Positions 1 to 13,700 of a stretch of 64,000 bases of DNA are shown here, piece after piece. Numbering within the stretch: position 1 is the first letter of the stretch; each line of letters begins with the position of its first letter. Source of the stretch: Paulownia fortunei (Eukaryota; Streptophyta; Magnoliopsida; Lamiales; Paulowniaceae); NCBI GenBank assembly GCA_019321725.1, contig CM033110.1, positions 12,021,278 to 12,085,277 of the forward strand, given 5' to 3'. Below the pieces are notes generated by a model. It was not told the DNA's origin and made no database searches. It worked only from the letters and a program-made list of their open reading frames with translations. The translations under genes were made by a program, and so were the position numbers.

Positions 1-1694
1 AGGACAAAGGGGGAATTAGCGTACGCTCATTGTCAGATGTCGCTCAAGCCTATGGTTATAAACTATGGTGGAAGATGAGAACATAAATATCCCTTTGGTC
101 TTTTTTCATGAAGCAAAAGTATTGCAAAAAGGATGTTCCTATCAATGTTAAGGTCACCTTGGATCATTCTCTTACATGGAAACGACTGCCACAAATCATA
201 AGCATAGCTGAATTGCATATTTTCTGGTCACTTGGTTCAGGTAATGATTGTTTTGGATTGATCATTGGTTTTGGGAGATGGCACTATGTGGATATTTTCC
301 TGATAAATCTCATAGCCAAGAATTGATCAAAGATTTTTAGATTGATCATTAGGATTGATCTTCCTTGAGTGGAATTCTACCGATTCACTTGGTGCATCAA
401 ATATGTAGTATTCCAATTGATACTACAAAGACATACATTGCTAGTTGGAAGCTATCCGACACTGAAGTCGGCATGGGAATCTATTCGGATATCTAGAACT
501 AAACAGCTTATTTGTTTAGACATTTGGAATCACTCTTTGACTCCATGTTTGTCTTCATTTGGAGGCTCCTACATGGCTGGATTCTTGTTGATTACCAAAT
601 AAAGCAACGAGGCTTTAAATCTTCCATCAAGGTGTCAATGTTGTGTAGTGGACATATTTGGGCGTTTATTCTTTCATACTGAGATTGCTAATTCCCTATG
701 GACATATTTTGGACAACTCTTTAAATGCAGATTCCTGAGAGTAATCACATACAAATTATGCATACTTCTACAGGAGGTGGTTGTAGAGAGCATGTTCGTT
801 ATATCATACCTCTTCTTATACTATGGTTCATCTGGAGAGAGCAAAATGATTCTAAGTATGGATGAGTCGTTTTTTTCAAGCAGCGGATAAAACATGGTAT
901 TATTTTCCACCTCTCTTTGGCAATGAAGCTGATTCGGAAAGCAGATAGGATGGTGGATTCCAGTTTGGCATTTTTATTCCCTCATTTCAACCCATTCCTA
1001 CCATACATAAGGTGATTTGGACTAACCCTAGCAAGGATGGGTAAAAGTCAACACAGACGAGGCAAGGGAAATCCAGGACCATCTGGCATTGGTGGAGTCC
1101 TTAGAGACTGGGAGGATAATGTCATCTTGGCCTATCACGACATCATTGGAGAGGGAACTAACACTATGGCTGAGCTTAAGGCGAAGTTAAGGGGACTTTC
1201 TCTTTACAAGGAACATGGTTACAAACAGTTTGGATAAATTTAGATTCACAAGTAATTGTACAGCTTGTGCAACAAACAACACATAGGGAATTAGACTCTT
1301 CCACATTTGCTCATACAACTATGGGTTCTCCTTCATGCTATGACAACCAGAGTTACACAAATCTACCGCGAAGGCAAATCAGATTGCAGAAAAGCCAGCC
1401 AACTTGGCTTGTGATAATCAGACACAAGAAAAATTCTATCTTGGACAGATTCCACGAGATATTAGAGGACTAGCTCGCATAGATAAATTAAATTTACCTA
1501 CTTTTATTTAAAAATATAAGGAAGTAGTACTCTTTGTTTCTTTTGAGTTCACTTTTATTCTTTGTGAAAAAAATTCTTTTGAGTTCACTTTTATTCTTTG
1601 TGAAAATATCTTTTATTTTTATGAGATTAATGAACTTGTAGGAGTCCTCCTAACCCCCCACCTAAATATAAACGGCTTTAGTTGAAAAAAAAAC
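1..1694 (+). pseudogene. LINE-type ORF2 remnant (zf-RVT and RNase H end) with A-rich tail
   Basis: Decayed 3' part of a non-LTR retrotransposon, broken by stops and frameshifts and cut off by the window edge. Pieces readable in + frames resemble the zinc-binding region after plant LINE reverse transcriptase (about 230-800; e.g. 'WRLLHGW' near 560). A type-I RNase H fold follows at 1037-1475, with the family motif 'GNPGPSGIGGVLRD' at about 1068-1110 and a C-terminal 'REGNQIA' stretch near 1370. Such domains copy LINE RNA into the genome. After the frame ends near 1490 comes a non-coding 3' region and an A-run at 1686-1694, directly followed by copia LTR sequence, which suggests the LINE 3' end joined that LTR. 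RT itself is not in the window. A host RNase H-like gene is possible but unlikely given the stops. Confidence 0.65.
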
Positions 1695-2170
1695 TCCTAA
1701 TCATTTGATTCCATGATAAAATTAGAAAACTCTTTTCTAACATTTATTCTACCTTGACCTAGGATTTTCTAGTCAAGTATCATAGAAAACATAGAAGATT
1801 CACATATTCATCTAAATAGGTGATAGATCATCTATTGACCATTCATTAACCGTCACACATGATTATATTGCACCAACCAAAATATTTTCTTTGTGATTAT
1901 CCTGTAATCAGATAATAAATCAAAGTACAATAAACTATATACAAGGTTATCATGATACCTCAAGTCAAATGACTAATCTTGTACTATCGTAATGAGGAAT
2001 TTCAAATTTGACAACATAGATTCCAATTAGAAATTTTCAGGCGGGGTTGTTCAATGTACTTGTTTCCTAACAAGCACCTGCATACATGCATTAATATATA
2101 TACACTAATGATCATGGAACAAGGAATTCTCCACACGAGCCTGCATCTTTACTACATTCAAGTATTTTTC
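1695..2170 (-). mobile_element. Copia LTR fragment
   Basis: The stretch matches by eye the terminal half of the copia LTRs at 8656-10776 and 31647-33755. All contain the phrase around 'gtacttgtttcctaacaagc' (here near 2056) and the preceding caa-repeat leader. The orientation matches the - strand elements. The outer end of the LTR and the polypurine tract are missing; the sequence jumps straight into pol at about 2170. Confidence 0.6.
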
Positions 2171-4437
2171 ACACTGATTAAACTAATATCTTCTTATGAC
2201 ACTCAAAGCATGTGTGATATAATGTCTCGGATATAGATTCACATAGATTATGGTCCATATTCCAGAGGCATAAGGTATGTGAGTTATTTATTCTATTTGG
2301 CCTAAGGTCTTAGGGGACAAAGAATCTGAAAGAGAAAGATATGACCCAACAACAGGAATCTCCTCTTGAATATTTCCATGCTAAACCCTTTTAGCATCAT
2401 ATGTATGTACATGGATTTTGGATAATCCAACCATAGATCTATCTCCATATATATAAATCCTCAATAGCTAGTATGCTTCTCCAAAATTCTTCATGGAGAA
2501 CTACGTAGAGAACTAAGTCTCCATTGACTGGAACATCCCTACATCATCTCAATGAGTAGGATGTCATCAATGTTAAATATAACAAACATTACCATGCTCC
2601 CAGTAACCTTCTTGTACACTTAAGGTTCATTCGCATTCTTGAGGAAATCAAATAATTTGATTGCCTTATCGATTAAATATTGAACATCGAGAAAATAATT
2701 TGAGTTCGTAAATAGACCTCTAAAGTTTGCAAATCTTTTATTCTTTTTCATTGGATATGAAGTATTATGGTTGCTTCATATAAATCTCTTTCTCGATGTT
2801 TTATTAAGGAAAACAGTCTTTATATTCATTTTTCAAGTCTCATAGTCATAATATATAGATATGGCAAGCAAAATCATAATAAACTTTAGCATCACAATCA
2901 GTGGAAGATTTCTTCATAGTCAACACCTTGCCACCAATCATGCTTTATAGGTCACTACCTCCCCTATGTGCTCCAAACTTTCATTTTGCGTCTAATGGGA
3001 ACAATTTTCATTTGATAGGCGCCTAGGTCTCCATACCTTGTTGGAATGGATGGAGTTCATTTCAGATTGCATAGCTCTTTTTACACCATCTTCCCAATCA
3101 ATGCCAGGCATCTATTGCTCCTTAGTTCAATATTAGAAAGAATATCCTCTTTGTTGTTATCTAACAAGAAGTGTACCTCATAGGTATCTTAGAGATATCT
3201 TAGATCTAGAAGAAGGTTATGTACTTTAAAACATTAATAATTTGTTTAGACACCATTATCTCAATAGGACACTAACCCATTCAAGTTTTACGACCATACC
3301 TTTTCTACCCAATATAAACTCTTTCTCAAGGAAAGAGACATTTATCAAAACAAACACATTTATCATGAAGGGTAATAGAATTGGTATCCAATGAATATAC
3401 CCCACAAGCATTGCATAAGATGGATCTCGCATCCAACTTATCTCCCATTAGTTGTTTCAATTAAGTAGGGCACCTCATACAAGGGTTTTACCACACTACA
3501 TCTCATATGGTGTTTTGAGTACCAACTTTCATGACATTTTTATTTAATAAGAATGCCACCGATTCTAGGGGCAATCCCATAATGAAGGAGGTAGTCTTGT
3601 TAATCTCACTAGGGATCTACTTAGAGAGAATCATATTATCCTTTAGATAATTAAGGAACTCACCGCCTAAGTATTCACTTTCTCGATCACATCTAAGGGC
3701 TTTAATACTTCGGTTGGCTTAATTCTCTACTTCATATCCAATTTCTTGGAACCTTTCAAATGTTTCAAACTCGTATCTTAGAAGATGCACATACATACTC
3801 TACAGTAATGAAGTAATAATAGTTCACAACTAATACTAAGTGGACTACATATATATATACGAATCAATTTCAAAGGAATGGTTTGCTCTATTTGTCTCAC
3901 AAATGATGATTTGATTATCTTTCTCTAGAGATAAGGTTCACAAGTCGGCATCCCATGCAAGTCCAAGACGTGAAGCAAATGTGCCATCTTGTGAATTCTT
4001 TCTTTAAAGACACGATCTATCTAGAATGCCACATGTATGTTATTTCAACTATCTAATATTATTGTTACATTTGTTGAATATGTAGTGTGGAGTTTGACGT
4101 TGGATAGATCATTTAATGTACCAACACTAGTCAAGAATTATATTCGATTCCATAATAAAAAGATTTCTCTTTTAAACAAATAATTTATTCTTAACAAATA
4201 ATTAATACTACCCTTATTTTATTTAGGGTAAGTGGATTTGCCCTAGCTAATGAAGCAACCCTTGCTCCATCTTCGAGCTTACTTTCTCTGTCTCATTCTA
4301 GACAAGTGCATCCTTTTTTAGAGATGGAATCTTATCTGATCCAATACCAAAGAAAAAATGTTAACCTAACAGGTTAACCTCAACAAAGTTCAAAACTTGA
4401 ATTAGAACACTTTCTAATTCAATTAAGCAAGTCAATG
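2171..4437 (-). pseudogene. Degenerate Ty1/copia pol, internally deleted
   Basis: This segment follows the - strand copia pol at 11370-13830 almost landmark for landmark: RNase H/RT junction (about 2175-2300), RT (2400-2850), RT/integrase linker (3050-3250), integrase (3280-3700), GAG-pre-integrase, and the protease region near 4250. No long open frame survives. About 600 bp of the 3' internal region and the LTR edge are missing relative to the complete copy, so it cannot be an active element. Confidence 0.6.
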
Positions 4438-4720
4438 GTAGAGTATTATCCGGTGAGCCAATTAATATAGTCTTGTAAATATAATCTTATTCAATGAGCA
4501 TCAATATATTATCAATTTTCATCATAAATTTATTATTAAATTAGATTAAGTTCTAGACCATACACAGTTATGAAACATGGTTTCACACAAGATGGTGAAT
4601 TGGTGATCGTGGAATATGCCTCCATGGCTATCGTCTTAAAAATGTTCCAAGTTAATGATTCATTGAGACAGGATAATGAATCAAATCCAATCCTAATGAG
4701 TGGCATTGGATAATAACAAT
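4438..4720 (+). mobile_element. Copia LTR 5'-end fragment, + orientation
   Basis: From 'ggtagagtattatcc' onward the text tracks the first ~280 bases of the + strand copia LTR at 6060 (shared landmarks: 'gtgatcatggaatat', the 'gattcattgagac' region). Similarity fades by about 4720. The remaining bases to 5038 hold no gene that I can recognise. Confidence 0.45.
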
Positions 4721-5038
4721 GAGAATGTTTAGACACTTTATGAGTATTGTAGATGGTTTTATTTGGTATGAAAGAAAGTTTTTATAGTTGAGAGAATAGA
4801 TTTTGATTAAGGAGGTGATTGGATGAGTGTAAATCCACCTTTGTGTTTTCTTCTTGTTTGGCAAAGCTGCTAGCTCTTGGAGTAGCAGGAAACAAATATG
4901 TGTAACATTGTGTACAATTTAAGTATAACTTATGGCATATATATTTGTAATATGATTTATTTGGTTAAGAGATTTTATATCATTTGGGAGTTGTAACAGT
5001 TATGTTGAAGTTGTAATAATATGTTGAGATAAACAATT

Positions 5039-6059
5039 AGTTATTGCTTATACTACTAGAATCCCAACAGATTAAAACTAAACATAAAACACTATAATTT
5101 TTGTGAGATATATCATTGCAAAGAAATAAATATGTCTACACATTTCATAGTAGTTAGTGTTCCCACTTATCCTTAGCCTAGATGTATTTGTACACTATAT
5201 CAAATCTCTAGAATCACGTAGAATATGTCTCTTTAAACTTTAGAATGTTCACATAGTTAAGTCCATAAGTTTAATACATAGGAATGTTAATGTGTTTGTG
5301 CATTCAATGTCTAAGCATGTAGGACAAGAAGACATTGACTCTTCCACACGAGCAATCACATTTGACATTGAGTAGCATGATGAGACATTTATGATATTAT
5401 TTAGTACAAAAACTCATAAAAAAGATGTTGCCTTGATGAAAAATCAAGATGAGATTACTGTTGTGAATTTTAAGTAATCAAAATAGATTTCCACTATCCA
5501 TTAAATTTGACAAGTGGCCAAATGTGAGTTTTCTTAGTAGTAGTGATTTGTGGAGAACAAAAGAAAAGAAAACTCAGGTTAAGTGTTGGATACGCTTGAA
5601 CAAAGATCTATATGGTACATTATTTTTTAATAGATGACATATACTTCCAAGGAGGAAAAAAGCACTATAGTATATATTTCATACCATATGTTCCTAAGTG
5701 ACCATTGGGTAATAAATGAAAAGATCTCTGCTTCCTCATTATGTGAGATCTAAAGGTTTATGTAACCTTATTGCATACCCTTATAACTTTCAACTATTTC
5801 TCAAAATATTAATGCTATGTTGCGACTTTAGCATGTCCTAATAGTCATGGATGATTTAGTAATGCAAGACATATCTAGGGAAGCAATTATTTTTGAAGTT
5901 GAGAGATCCTAGTACAGAAAAATACTATTTATGGCTAGCACATGATATGTATTCACTGGTCAGACACTTATGTCAAACTTAGATGTATGGGACATAATTG
6001 TGAATACATGATATGGTATTGAGATCAAGTATGCTCTTATAATGTATGAGGGATCAAAG
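5039..6059 (+). repeat. Dispersed non-coding retroelement segment, copy A
   Basis: This segment aligns by eye over about 1 kb with 46077-47105, in the same orientation, with many substitutions and small indels. Shared landmarks include 'taagtgaccattgggtaat' (near 5695 and 46740) and 'tatgagggatcaa' (near 6045 and 47095). No coding frame is conserved between the copies. Copy B runs on into a polypurine tract and an LTR start at 47315-47327, so this is probably the 3' non-coding internal part of an LTR element. Copy A is cut at 6059 by insertion of the copia element that starts at 6060. Confidence 0.6.
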
Positions 6060-8217
6060 TGTTAGAGTAGTGTCCAGTGCGCCAATTAGATTAGGTATGT
6101 TTTATACTCTTGTAATTGTAAAAATAATCTTTTTCAAATTATATTATTAAAATAGACAAATTTCTTTATCTTTAATTGCATATACCAATTAGATAAAGTC
6201 TATAGAACAAACTTAACTACGGGGCATGATCACATATTTGATGGTGATCATGGAATATACCCCTATAACTTTGGTCTTAAATTAGTTTCGAGTCAATGGC
6301 TCTTTGAGATGGGATATCGAATAGCCCAATAGACTCACACATACGATGCATGCTTGCATGAGGAGGATGTCATGATCCATGAATATTAGCGTGGTGATGC
6401 TAGTGCATGTATGCGGGTGCTTGTTAAATAACAAATATACTGAACAGGCTCACTATAAATTTTTAATTGGAAACGTTGTTTATCGAAATAAGAATTTCCA
6501 TGTTAAAAGAGTACACGATTAGTCCATGGACTTGAGGCACCATGGTAACCCTGTGCATGTCGTGTTCCATTTTGATGCATCTTCTGATTGCCTAACATTT
6601 ATAAAGGGGGTACGTTGGATGTTGCATTGACATGTATGGAGATTAATGAGTGGCCAACAAAGGATCCATCATTTATCTGGCGCGGAACAAGTAAATCTCC
6701 TACGTTTTTTATAGTTCGTGACTCTGAAGTTCTTGGCCAATGAGGGATGAATGTTAGATGGGAGTTTTCTAACGATTCATCATGAGTCATTGAAACTTGA
6801 AATGAAATCATAGTTATTGAGAAATTATGCTTTCAACTATTAGTCCATGCCGTAGACTCAATTAAGAGATTAGATGATGGAAAAACCTTACGTGTATGGT
6901 ACTTGTAATTGAAATAGGTTCACTCGTTAATTCACATAAGACTAGGTAGTCATGATACACTTGTTATGTATTTTTTATTACTTGTGAGGTTCTTGAAATT
7001 AATGAGTTAATTTCAAGTAAATTAATTAATTGAAATAATTGTTATTTATAAGTTCAAAATGTTCCAAGCCCACTTTTAACTTAGTTGTGAACCTAAAGGG
7101 TCACATACAATTTGAGATGAGATATTTCTAACTTTGGAATTGATCCAAAGAGTTGGATCTAATTAATTAATATCCTAATTAATGGATATTAATTAATTAG
7201 AGTTTAAATTAATTTAATGAGTTGAATCAATTATTCAATTAAATAATTAAGTTATTTATTTGGACCTAATAAGATTAAAAATTCTAATTGGAGTGAAATA
7301 ATTTTTTGAATTGATCAAATTAATTGTATAAACTATAAATTAATTTAATTGTTAAATTAATTTATTCAATAAAATAATTAAATTATTTAATTAAGCCTAA
7401 TTTGATTATGTAGGCTAGATGGAAATAATTATTTGAATTTGGGCTTGAATAATTAATTGAATTAATTGTGGAATTTATTTTAAGTCCAAGTCCAATTCAA
7501 ATAGGCCCGCCCATTAGGAGAGGCCTACGAGAGTTGTTGGAAAAAGGAGTCTCAAGAATTTGATATTCTTGAAAATATCTACGTATCTTTAGAAAATACA
7601 AAAAAAAAGCTGGAAATTTTTGGGAGATTTGTCAAAGAGAAGGCCCAAAATACCAATAGTGGGACTCTAGATTTTTTTACCACTCTTATTAATACACAAA
7701 GGGGCCGAAAATTAGGAGTTATTTTGACTCCATATTTTCGGCCACTAAGAAGAAAAAGAGAGAGAAAATTATTTCTTTCTTCTATCTTTTCTCCAACCAA
7801 AAATTACATCCTTTTTCATAGTTTTAATTCTTTTATCACAAGTTGATACTAAGAATTAATATTCACAAAATTCACTCAATAAACTAGGTTGGTAAAGAAG
7901 TCAGAATTGCTAGCGGAATTTTGATTTCGTATTCCTGCTCAAAGTGTGGACTAGTTTAGAGGAAAGATGCTTAGATCTCCATGAATCGAATTCAGAGAAG
8001 GGACTAGCAATCGATTACTTCAAACCCTACATAGTCGGAATGCTCAAAGATATAAATCAAAACTTTTATTTGTTTTTACAACCATTAAAAATTACAAGAT
8101 TGTTAGAAATCACATCGAAATCACATCGGATCGTTAGAAATCACAAGTTATAACATGCTAGTTTTTTAAAATTTTATTTTTCTACTGTGCATACCTCGGG
8201 ATCACAAGAACCCAACA
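6060..8217 (+). repeat. 5' LTR of outer copia element
   Basis: It begins TGTTAGAG and ends CCCAACA, giving the usual TG...CA ends and a length of 2158 bp. It is followed one base later by a primer-binding site. The preceding five bases are CAAAG; the partner duplication was lost with the 3' end. It is related to the inner - strand element's LTR ends (TGTTAG...CCCAACA when read on the - strand). It contains no gene; the long reading frames within it look like chance frames. Confidence 0.85.
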
Positions 8218-8218
8218 G

Positions 8219-8230
8219 TGGTATTAGAGG
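8219..8230 (+). other. Primer-binding site of outer copia element
   Basis: TGGTATTAGAGG lies one base after the LTR end and differs at two positions from TGGTATCAGAGC, the site complementary to the 3' end of initiator methionine tRNA used by most plant copia elements to prime reverse transcription. Confidence 0.75.
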
Positions 8231-8650
8231 CATAGTTTGCGTAATTCCAATCGAATCCAATTTATGCTTGTGAATTCCTAATTGATTTTTTATATTTATG
8301 ATTGGGATAACATTATTTTGCAATTTATTTAATTGTTAAACTTAAAATGTGTAATTGAATTTGATTTAACTGTTGGAATAAAACATATGGCACGATCGAG
8401 TAATAGCAGCATATGCGCACACGCATAGTTAGGCTGTGGCGCTACATGTTTAGCATACAGCATGAAGGGGGCGTTAGATGGCCTCATCGTGATGGGTTGC
8501 AAAATTCAATTTTGCAGAATTTTAATTAAACTGTTAATTTTAATTTTTTGTAAAATAGGTTTTTCGTGAATCGAGATTTTATCCCAAGTCATGAAATTAT
8601 AATTTAAATGGATGGTAAATTTACATGCTTTTATAAATTCATGAGATGTA

Positions 8651-8655
8651 TTTAT
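8651..8655. repeat. Target-site duplication TTTAT (left)
   Basis: Five bases directly before the inner copia element; the identical pentamer follows it at 18364-18368. This is the size expected for copia integrase. Confidence 0.85.
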
Positions 8656-10776
8656 TGTTGGGTTCGCTATAATCACAGGGGTATACGTAATGGAAAATTA
8701 AAATTTTTATCAAACATAAATTTAACCCCTTTGATTCGAAAGTGATTTTAACGATCGTGTTTATTCAAGTGAATATATAAATAAATATAAAATCGAATTA
8801 TACCTTCCGTGCACTCCAGTTATTGTAGGGAATGAAGCAATCAATTGCTTATCCTCGACTATCAGAACTCGCAGGGATCCAATAAAGATTTTTTAAGAAC
8901 AATAAAGATTGATTTTTTAAGTTTTTGAAACAATAATATGAAGAGAATAACAAGAAACTGATTTTCTTTTTCTTTCTTTTCTTTTCTTGGAGAGTAAAAA
9001 TAGAAGACTTTAATCAAAATAATTTTTGCTCAAAATTTTTGAATTGATTATGTAATTTTCATCCCTCATATATATAGGGCTGAAAATTTTAATTCTTTTC
9101 CAACTTTTGGAAACTTTTTCAATTTTGAACTATTTCAAAACCTTATCTTGAAAGGATTCCAAATCTTTCAAAAACTCTTCTATTTCCTCTCTCCTATTGT
9201 ATGCGAACTAATTTGAGACTACATTAATCATCAAATTATCTACATACATTGTTGATATTAATTTGCACTCTTCAAATAATATATATCATATATATACTAT
9301 AATTATATTTATACATAAATTAAATCTTAGTGGCCGATTTTATCCCATAAATATCACTATATTTATTTATCTATAAATATGTTAATTAAATAAATTATAT
9401 TTATTTAATTTATTCTCTTCATATTTTAGTGGGCTTCTTAAGTGATCCACATTAATTTTGGGATTGGACTCAAAAATCCCCAAATCAATTCAATTGATTC
9501 AATCCCAATTTAATCAATCCAATTGATTAATTTAATTTAATTTACTCTAATTGGGCTTTCTAATCAAATTAGGTCCAATTAAATAATCCAATTACTTAAT
9601 TGAATAATTTAATTTACCATTAAATTAAATAGAACCCTTAATTAATTAATTGATCAGTATTAATTAATTAATTTATAACCATTGGATAAAATCTAAAATT
9701 AGAAATGTTACTTTCCATAAAGATGTATGACCCTCTTAGGTTCACTACTAAACTAGTAGTGGGTTTGTAATATTTGCAATTTATGAATAACAATTATTCT
9801 AATTAATTAATTCAATTAATTAATCCGCTTGGAATCAACTCCTTAATTCCAAGAACCTCATTATCCATGAAAACACATAGCAAGTAATCATGGCAAACTA
9901 GTCTTAGGTGAAATAGCGAGTAAACCTATTTCAGTTGTGAGTACCATACACGTACGGTCCTTTCGACAGCTAATCTCCTGATTGAATCTAAGGCATGGAT
10001 TATAAGTCAAAACCCTAAATGATTCAATAACTGTGATCCCATTTCAAGTTTCAATGATTCTTGATGAATTATAATTCATCTTGCCTTGGCCTAGGTCTTT
10101 GAATCACGAACTATGAAAATATAGGAGATTCCCTTATTTAAAAAGACAAGTGTTGAATTCTATATTGGCCACTGACAAACCTCCATACACACCAGTGGAA
10201 CACCCAACATACCCCCTTTGTGATTGTCAAGCAATCAGAAGATATATCAAAGTGTTGTAGGATGCACACAAGGCTATCATCATGCCTCAAGTCTGAGGAC
10301 TAGTCATGTACTATCGCAACACAAAAATTCTTGTTTCGATGAGCAAAGCCTCCAACTAAGAATTTCTTGCGGGCTATGTTCGGTGTACTTGTTCCCTAAC
10401 AAGCACCCACATACATGCACTTACGTCTCTATGCTAATGCCAATGGAATGTGACATCCTCGTCTCACAAGCATGCATCATATGTGCGAATCTTACTGAGC
10501 TATTTGATATCTCATCTCAAAAAGCTCTTGACTCGGAACTTATTTAAGACTAAAGCCTTAGAGGCATGTTCCATGATCGCCATCATATGCGCGACCATGC
10601 CTCGTAGCTAAATTTGGTCTAAGAACTTTATCTAATGTGCAGAAATAAAAGATGCAAGACATAAGATAAAGAAAATACCTTTTTATTAATATGATTCCCA
10701 ATAAAATTGTCTTTACAAAAGCAAAAGAGTATAATACACCCAATCCAATTGGGGCGTTGGGCATCCTACGCTAACA
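8656..10776 (-). repeat. 3' LTR of inner copia element
   Basis: On the + strand it runs from TGTTGGGTTCGC to GCTAACA, pairing with 16299-18363. It differs from its partner by point changes and small indels, for example an extra run around 8890-8930. It carries no gene. Confidence 0.9.
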
Positions 10777-10791
10777 ATCTTCCACTTGCCC
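10777..10791 (-). other. Polypurine tract of inner copia element
   Basis: On the - strand, GGGCAAGTGGAAGAT lies directly against the LTR start TGTTAG. This purine run primes plus-strand DNA synthesis. The outer element has the matching GGGCAAGTGGGAGAT at 25078-25092. Confidence 0.8.
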
Positions 10792-13700
10792 TAGCTCCAA
10801 TTGTCCATGTATCTAAGGCCCATCTTCTCAAGATGTCCATCAAATATCTTTTGTGCTAAGGGCTTAGTAAGTGGGTCTGCTACATTTTATGTTGAGGCAA
10901 GTCGATCCACAATGACGTCACCTCTACCAATGATCTCTCTAATCAAGTGATATCATCTCATTATGTGCTTGGATCTTTGATGAGATCTTGGCTCTTTTGC
11001 TTGCGCAATGGCTCCATTATTATCACAGTAAATCATAACTGGATCAACAACGGATGGAATTACACCCAACCCTTGGATTAAGTTTCTAATCCAAACAGCT
11101 TCTTTTGCTACATCTGATGCAGTAATATATTCAGTTTCGATGGTAGAGTCTACAGTCATCTCTTACTTGGAACTCTTCCAACTGACCGCACCACCATTCA
11201 GGGTGAATATGTATCCGGACATGAACTTTGAGTCATTTATATCGGACTAAAACTAGAGTCTGTATATCCTCCAATTTTAGTTCTCCATTGCTATATATCA
11301 GAAAGATATCTTTAGTCCTTCTCAAGTACTTGAGGATCATCTTAACTGGTTTCCAGTGTTCTTCCCCTGGATTGGACTGATATCTGCTTGTGACACTCTG
11401 AGCATGTGCTATATCAGGCCTTGTACATAACATTGCATACATTATACTCCCTATTGCAGAAGCATAAGGTATGCGAGCCATCTTTTCTCTCTCTTCAGGT
11501 GTCTAGGGAGACATAACCTTAAAGAGTGAAACCCCATGACTCATAGGCAGGAATCCTCTTTTGGATTCCTCCATGCTAAACTTTTTTAGCACTTTATCTA
11601 TGTACATGGACTGGGATAGTCCGATCATCCTTTTGGATCTATCTCTATATATCTTTATCCCTAAGATAAAAGATGCATCTCCCAAGTCCTTCATGGAAAA
11701 CTGATTAGATAACCAAGTTCTCGTTAACAGCAACATCCTTACATCATTTCCAATGAGTAGGATGTCATCAATGTAGAGCACAAAAAATGCAACTGCACTC
11801 CCACTAACCTTCTTGTAGACACATAGTTCATTCGGGTTTTTATGAAAGTTAAACATTTTGATTGTTTCATCAAACTGGATGTTCCAACTCCTCGAAGCTT
11901 GTTTGAGTCCATAAATGGATTTCTGGAGCTTGCAAACCTTTTGCTCTCTCCCGCTGGATATGAAGCCTTCTGGCTACTTCATATAGATATTTTCCTTAAT
12001 GTTTCCATTAAGGAAAGCGATCTTCACATCCATTTGCCATATCTCATATTCATAATATGTAGATATGGCCAATAGTATCCGTATGGATTTAAGCATCGCT
12101 ACTGGTGAAAAAGTTTCCTCATAATCAATTCCTTGCTTCTGAGTATAACCTTTTGCTATCAATCGTGCCTTATAGGTCGCTACCTCTCCATCTACTCCAA
12201 GCTCCGCTTGTAGATCTATTTGCAGCCAATGGAATAATTTCCTGTGGTGGGTCCACCAAAGTCCATACCTTGTTGGAGTACATAGAGTCCATTTCGGACT
12301 ACATAGCTTCTTGCCACTTCTCTGAGTCGATGTCAGACATCGCCTCTCCATAGCTTCTTGGATCATTATCCAAGGGGAGTTCCTCTTCTTTATTCTCTGA
12401 CAACAAGTTGTACCTCTTAGGTACCCTTGTGACCCTTTCGGATCTTCGAAGAGGTTGTGCCTTAGAGGGTCCAACATTAGCTGGTGTACCATTTACTGCG
12501 TCAGTTGGGGTGTTCTGTGGTTCTTGAACCTTTTCAAGTTCTACGACATTGCCACTTCCATCTGAAAGAAATTCTTCTTCAAGGAATGTAGCATTCCTCG
12601 AAACAAACACCCTTTGTTTCGTGGCATCATAGAAATAGTATCCAATAGACTATTTTAGATACCCACAAACTTGCATAAGCTGGATCTCATATCCAACTTA
12701 TCTCCCACTAGCTGCTTCACATAAGCAGCACACCCCCATACCCTAAGGTATTTATAGGAATGTGTCTTTCCACACCACATCTCATATGGTGTTTTGGGCA
12801 CGGCTTTAGATGGCACACTATTTAATAAGTATGCCACCGTTTCTAAGGCATAACCCCAAAATGAAAGAGGTAATGAAGTGAAGCTCATCATAGATCGAAC
12901 CATGTCCAACAAGGTTCGATTCCTGCGTTCCGCAACTCCGTTGAGTTGGGGAGTAGCAGGAGGAGTCCACTGTGAGATAATCCCATTCTTTTTTAGATAA
13001 TCTAAAAATTATGTGCTTAAGTATTCACCTCCTCGATCAGATCGAAGAGTTTTTATACTTAATCCAGTTTGTTTCTCTACTTCAGACTTGTACCTTAAAA
13101 GGTATACATAACCATACATAAAGAAGTCATCGGTAAAGGTTAAGAAGTAGTTATAGTTCCCACGGGTACTAACATTTAGTGGCCCATATACATCTGTATG
13201 GATCAAATCTAATAAATGCTTGGCTCGCTCCACTTGTCCAACAAATGGAGATTTGGTCATCTTTCCTTTAAGGCAGGATTCACATGTTGACAGTTCTTGC
13301 TCTTTTATTAGATCAAGCAATTGTGCTAATTTGTTAATCATTTTCTCATAAATATGTCCTAATCTTGCGTGTTACAGGCTCATTGAACTATGATTATCTA
13401 ATTTTTTTTATTTTATTGAATTGTGAAAATGGGGTTATGAGGAGTAATAGTATATAAATAATTCGTCAAAGAACCAGAATATATAGAATCAGAACGTTTG
13501 AAAATAGAACAATTTCCATTCTCAATGGTAAATCTAAAATCTTCTCTATCCAAAACTGAATAGAGATAATGTTCTTAATAATATCCAGAACAAAAAGATA
13601 ATTATTTAAAACTATTACATAACTATTCTCTAAAGCTAGATTAACGGTCCCTATAGCTAATGCAGCAACTCTTGCTCCATTTCCCATCCTAAGGACCGTC

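Noticed and set aside
10224..10547. 107-codon frame shared by both inner copia LTRs (also 17811-18134)
   Set aside because: Present in both LTRs only because the LTRs are duplicates; changes between copies do not favour synonymous sites as far as I can see.
11842..12353. + strand frames over the inner copia RT
   Set aside because: They are antisense shadows of the - strand pol, whose motifs are clear.
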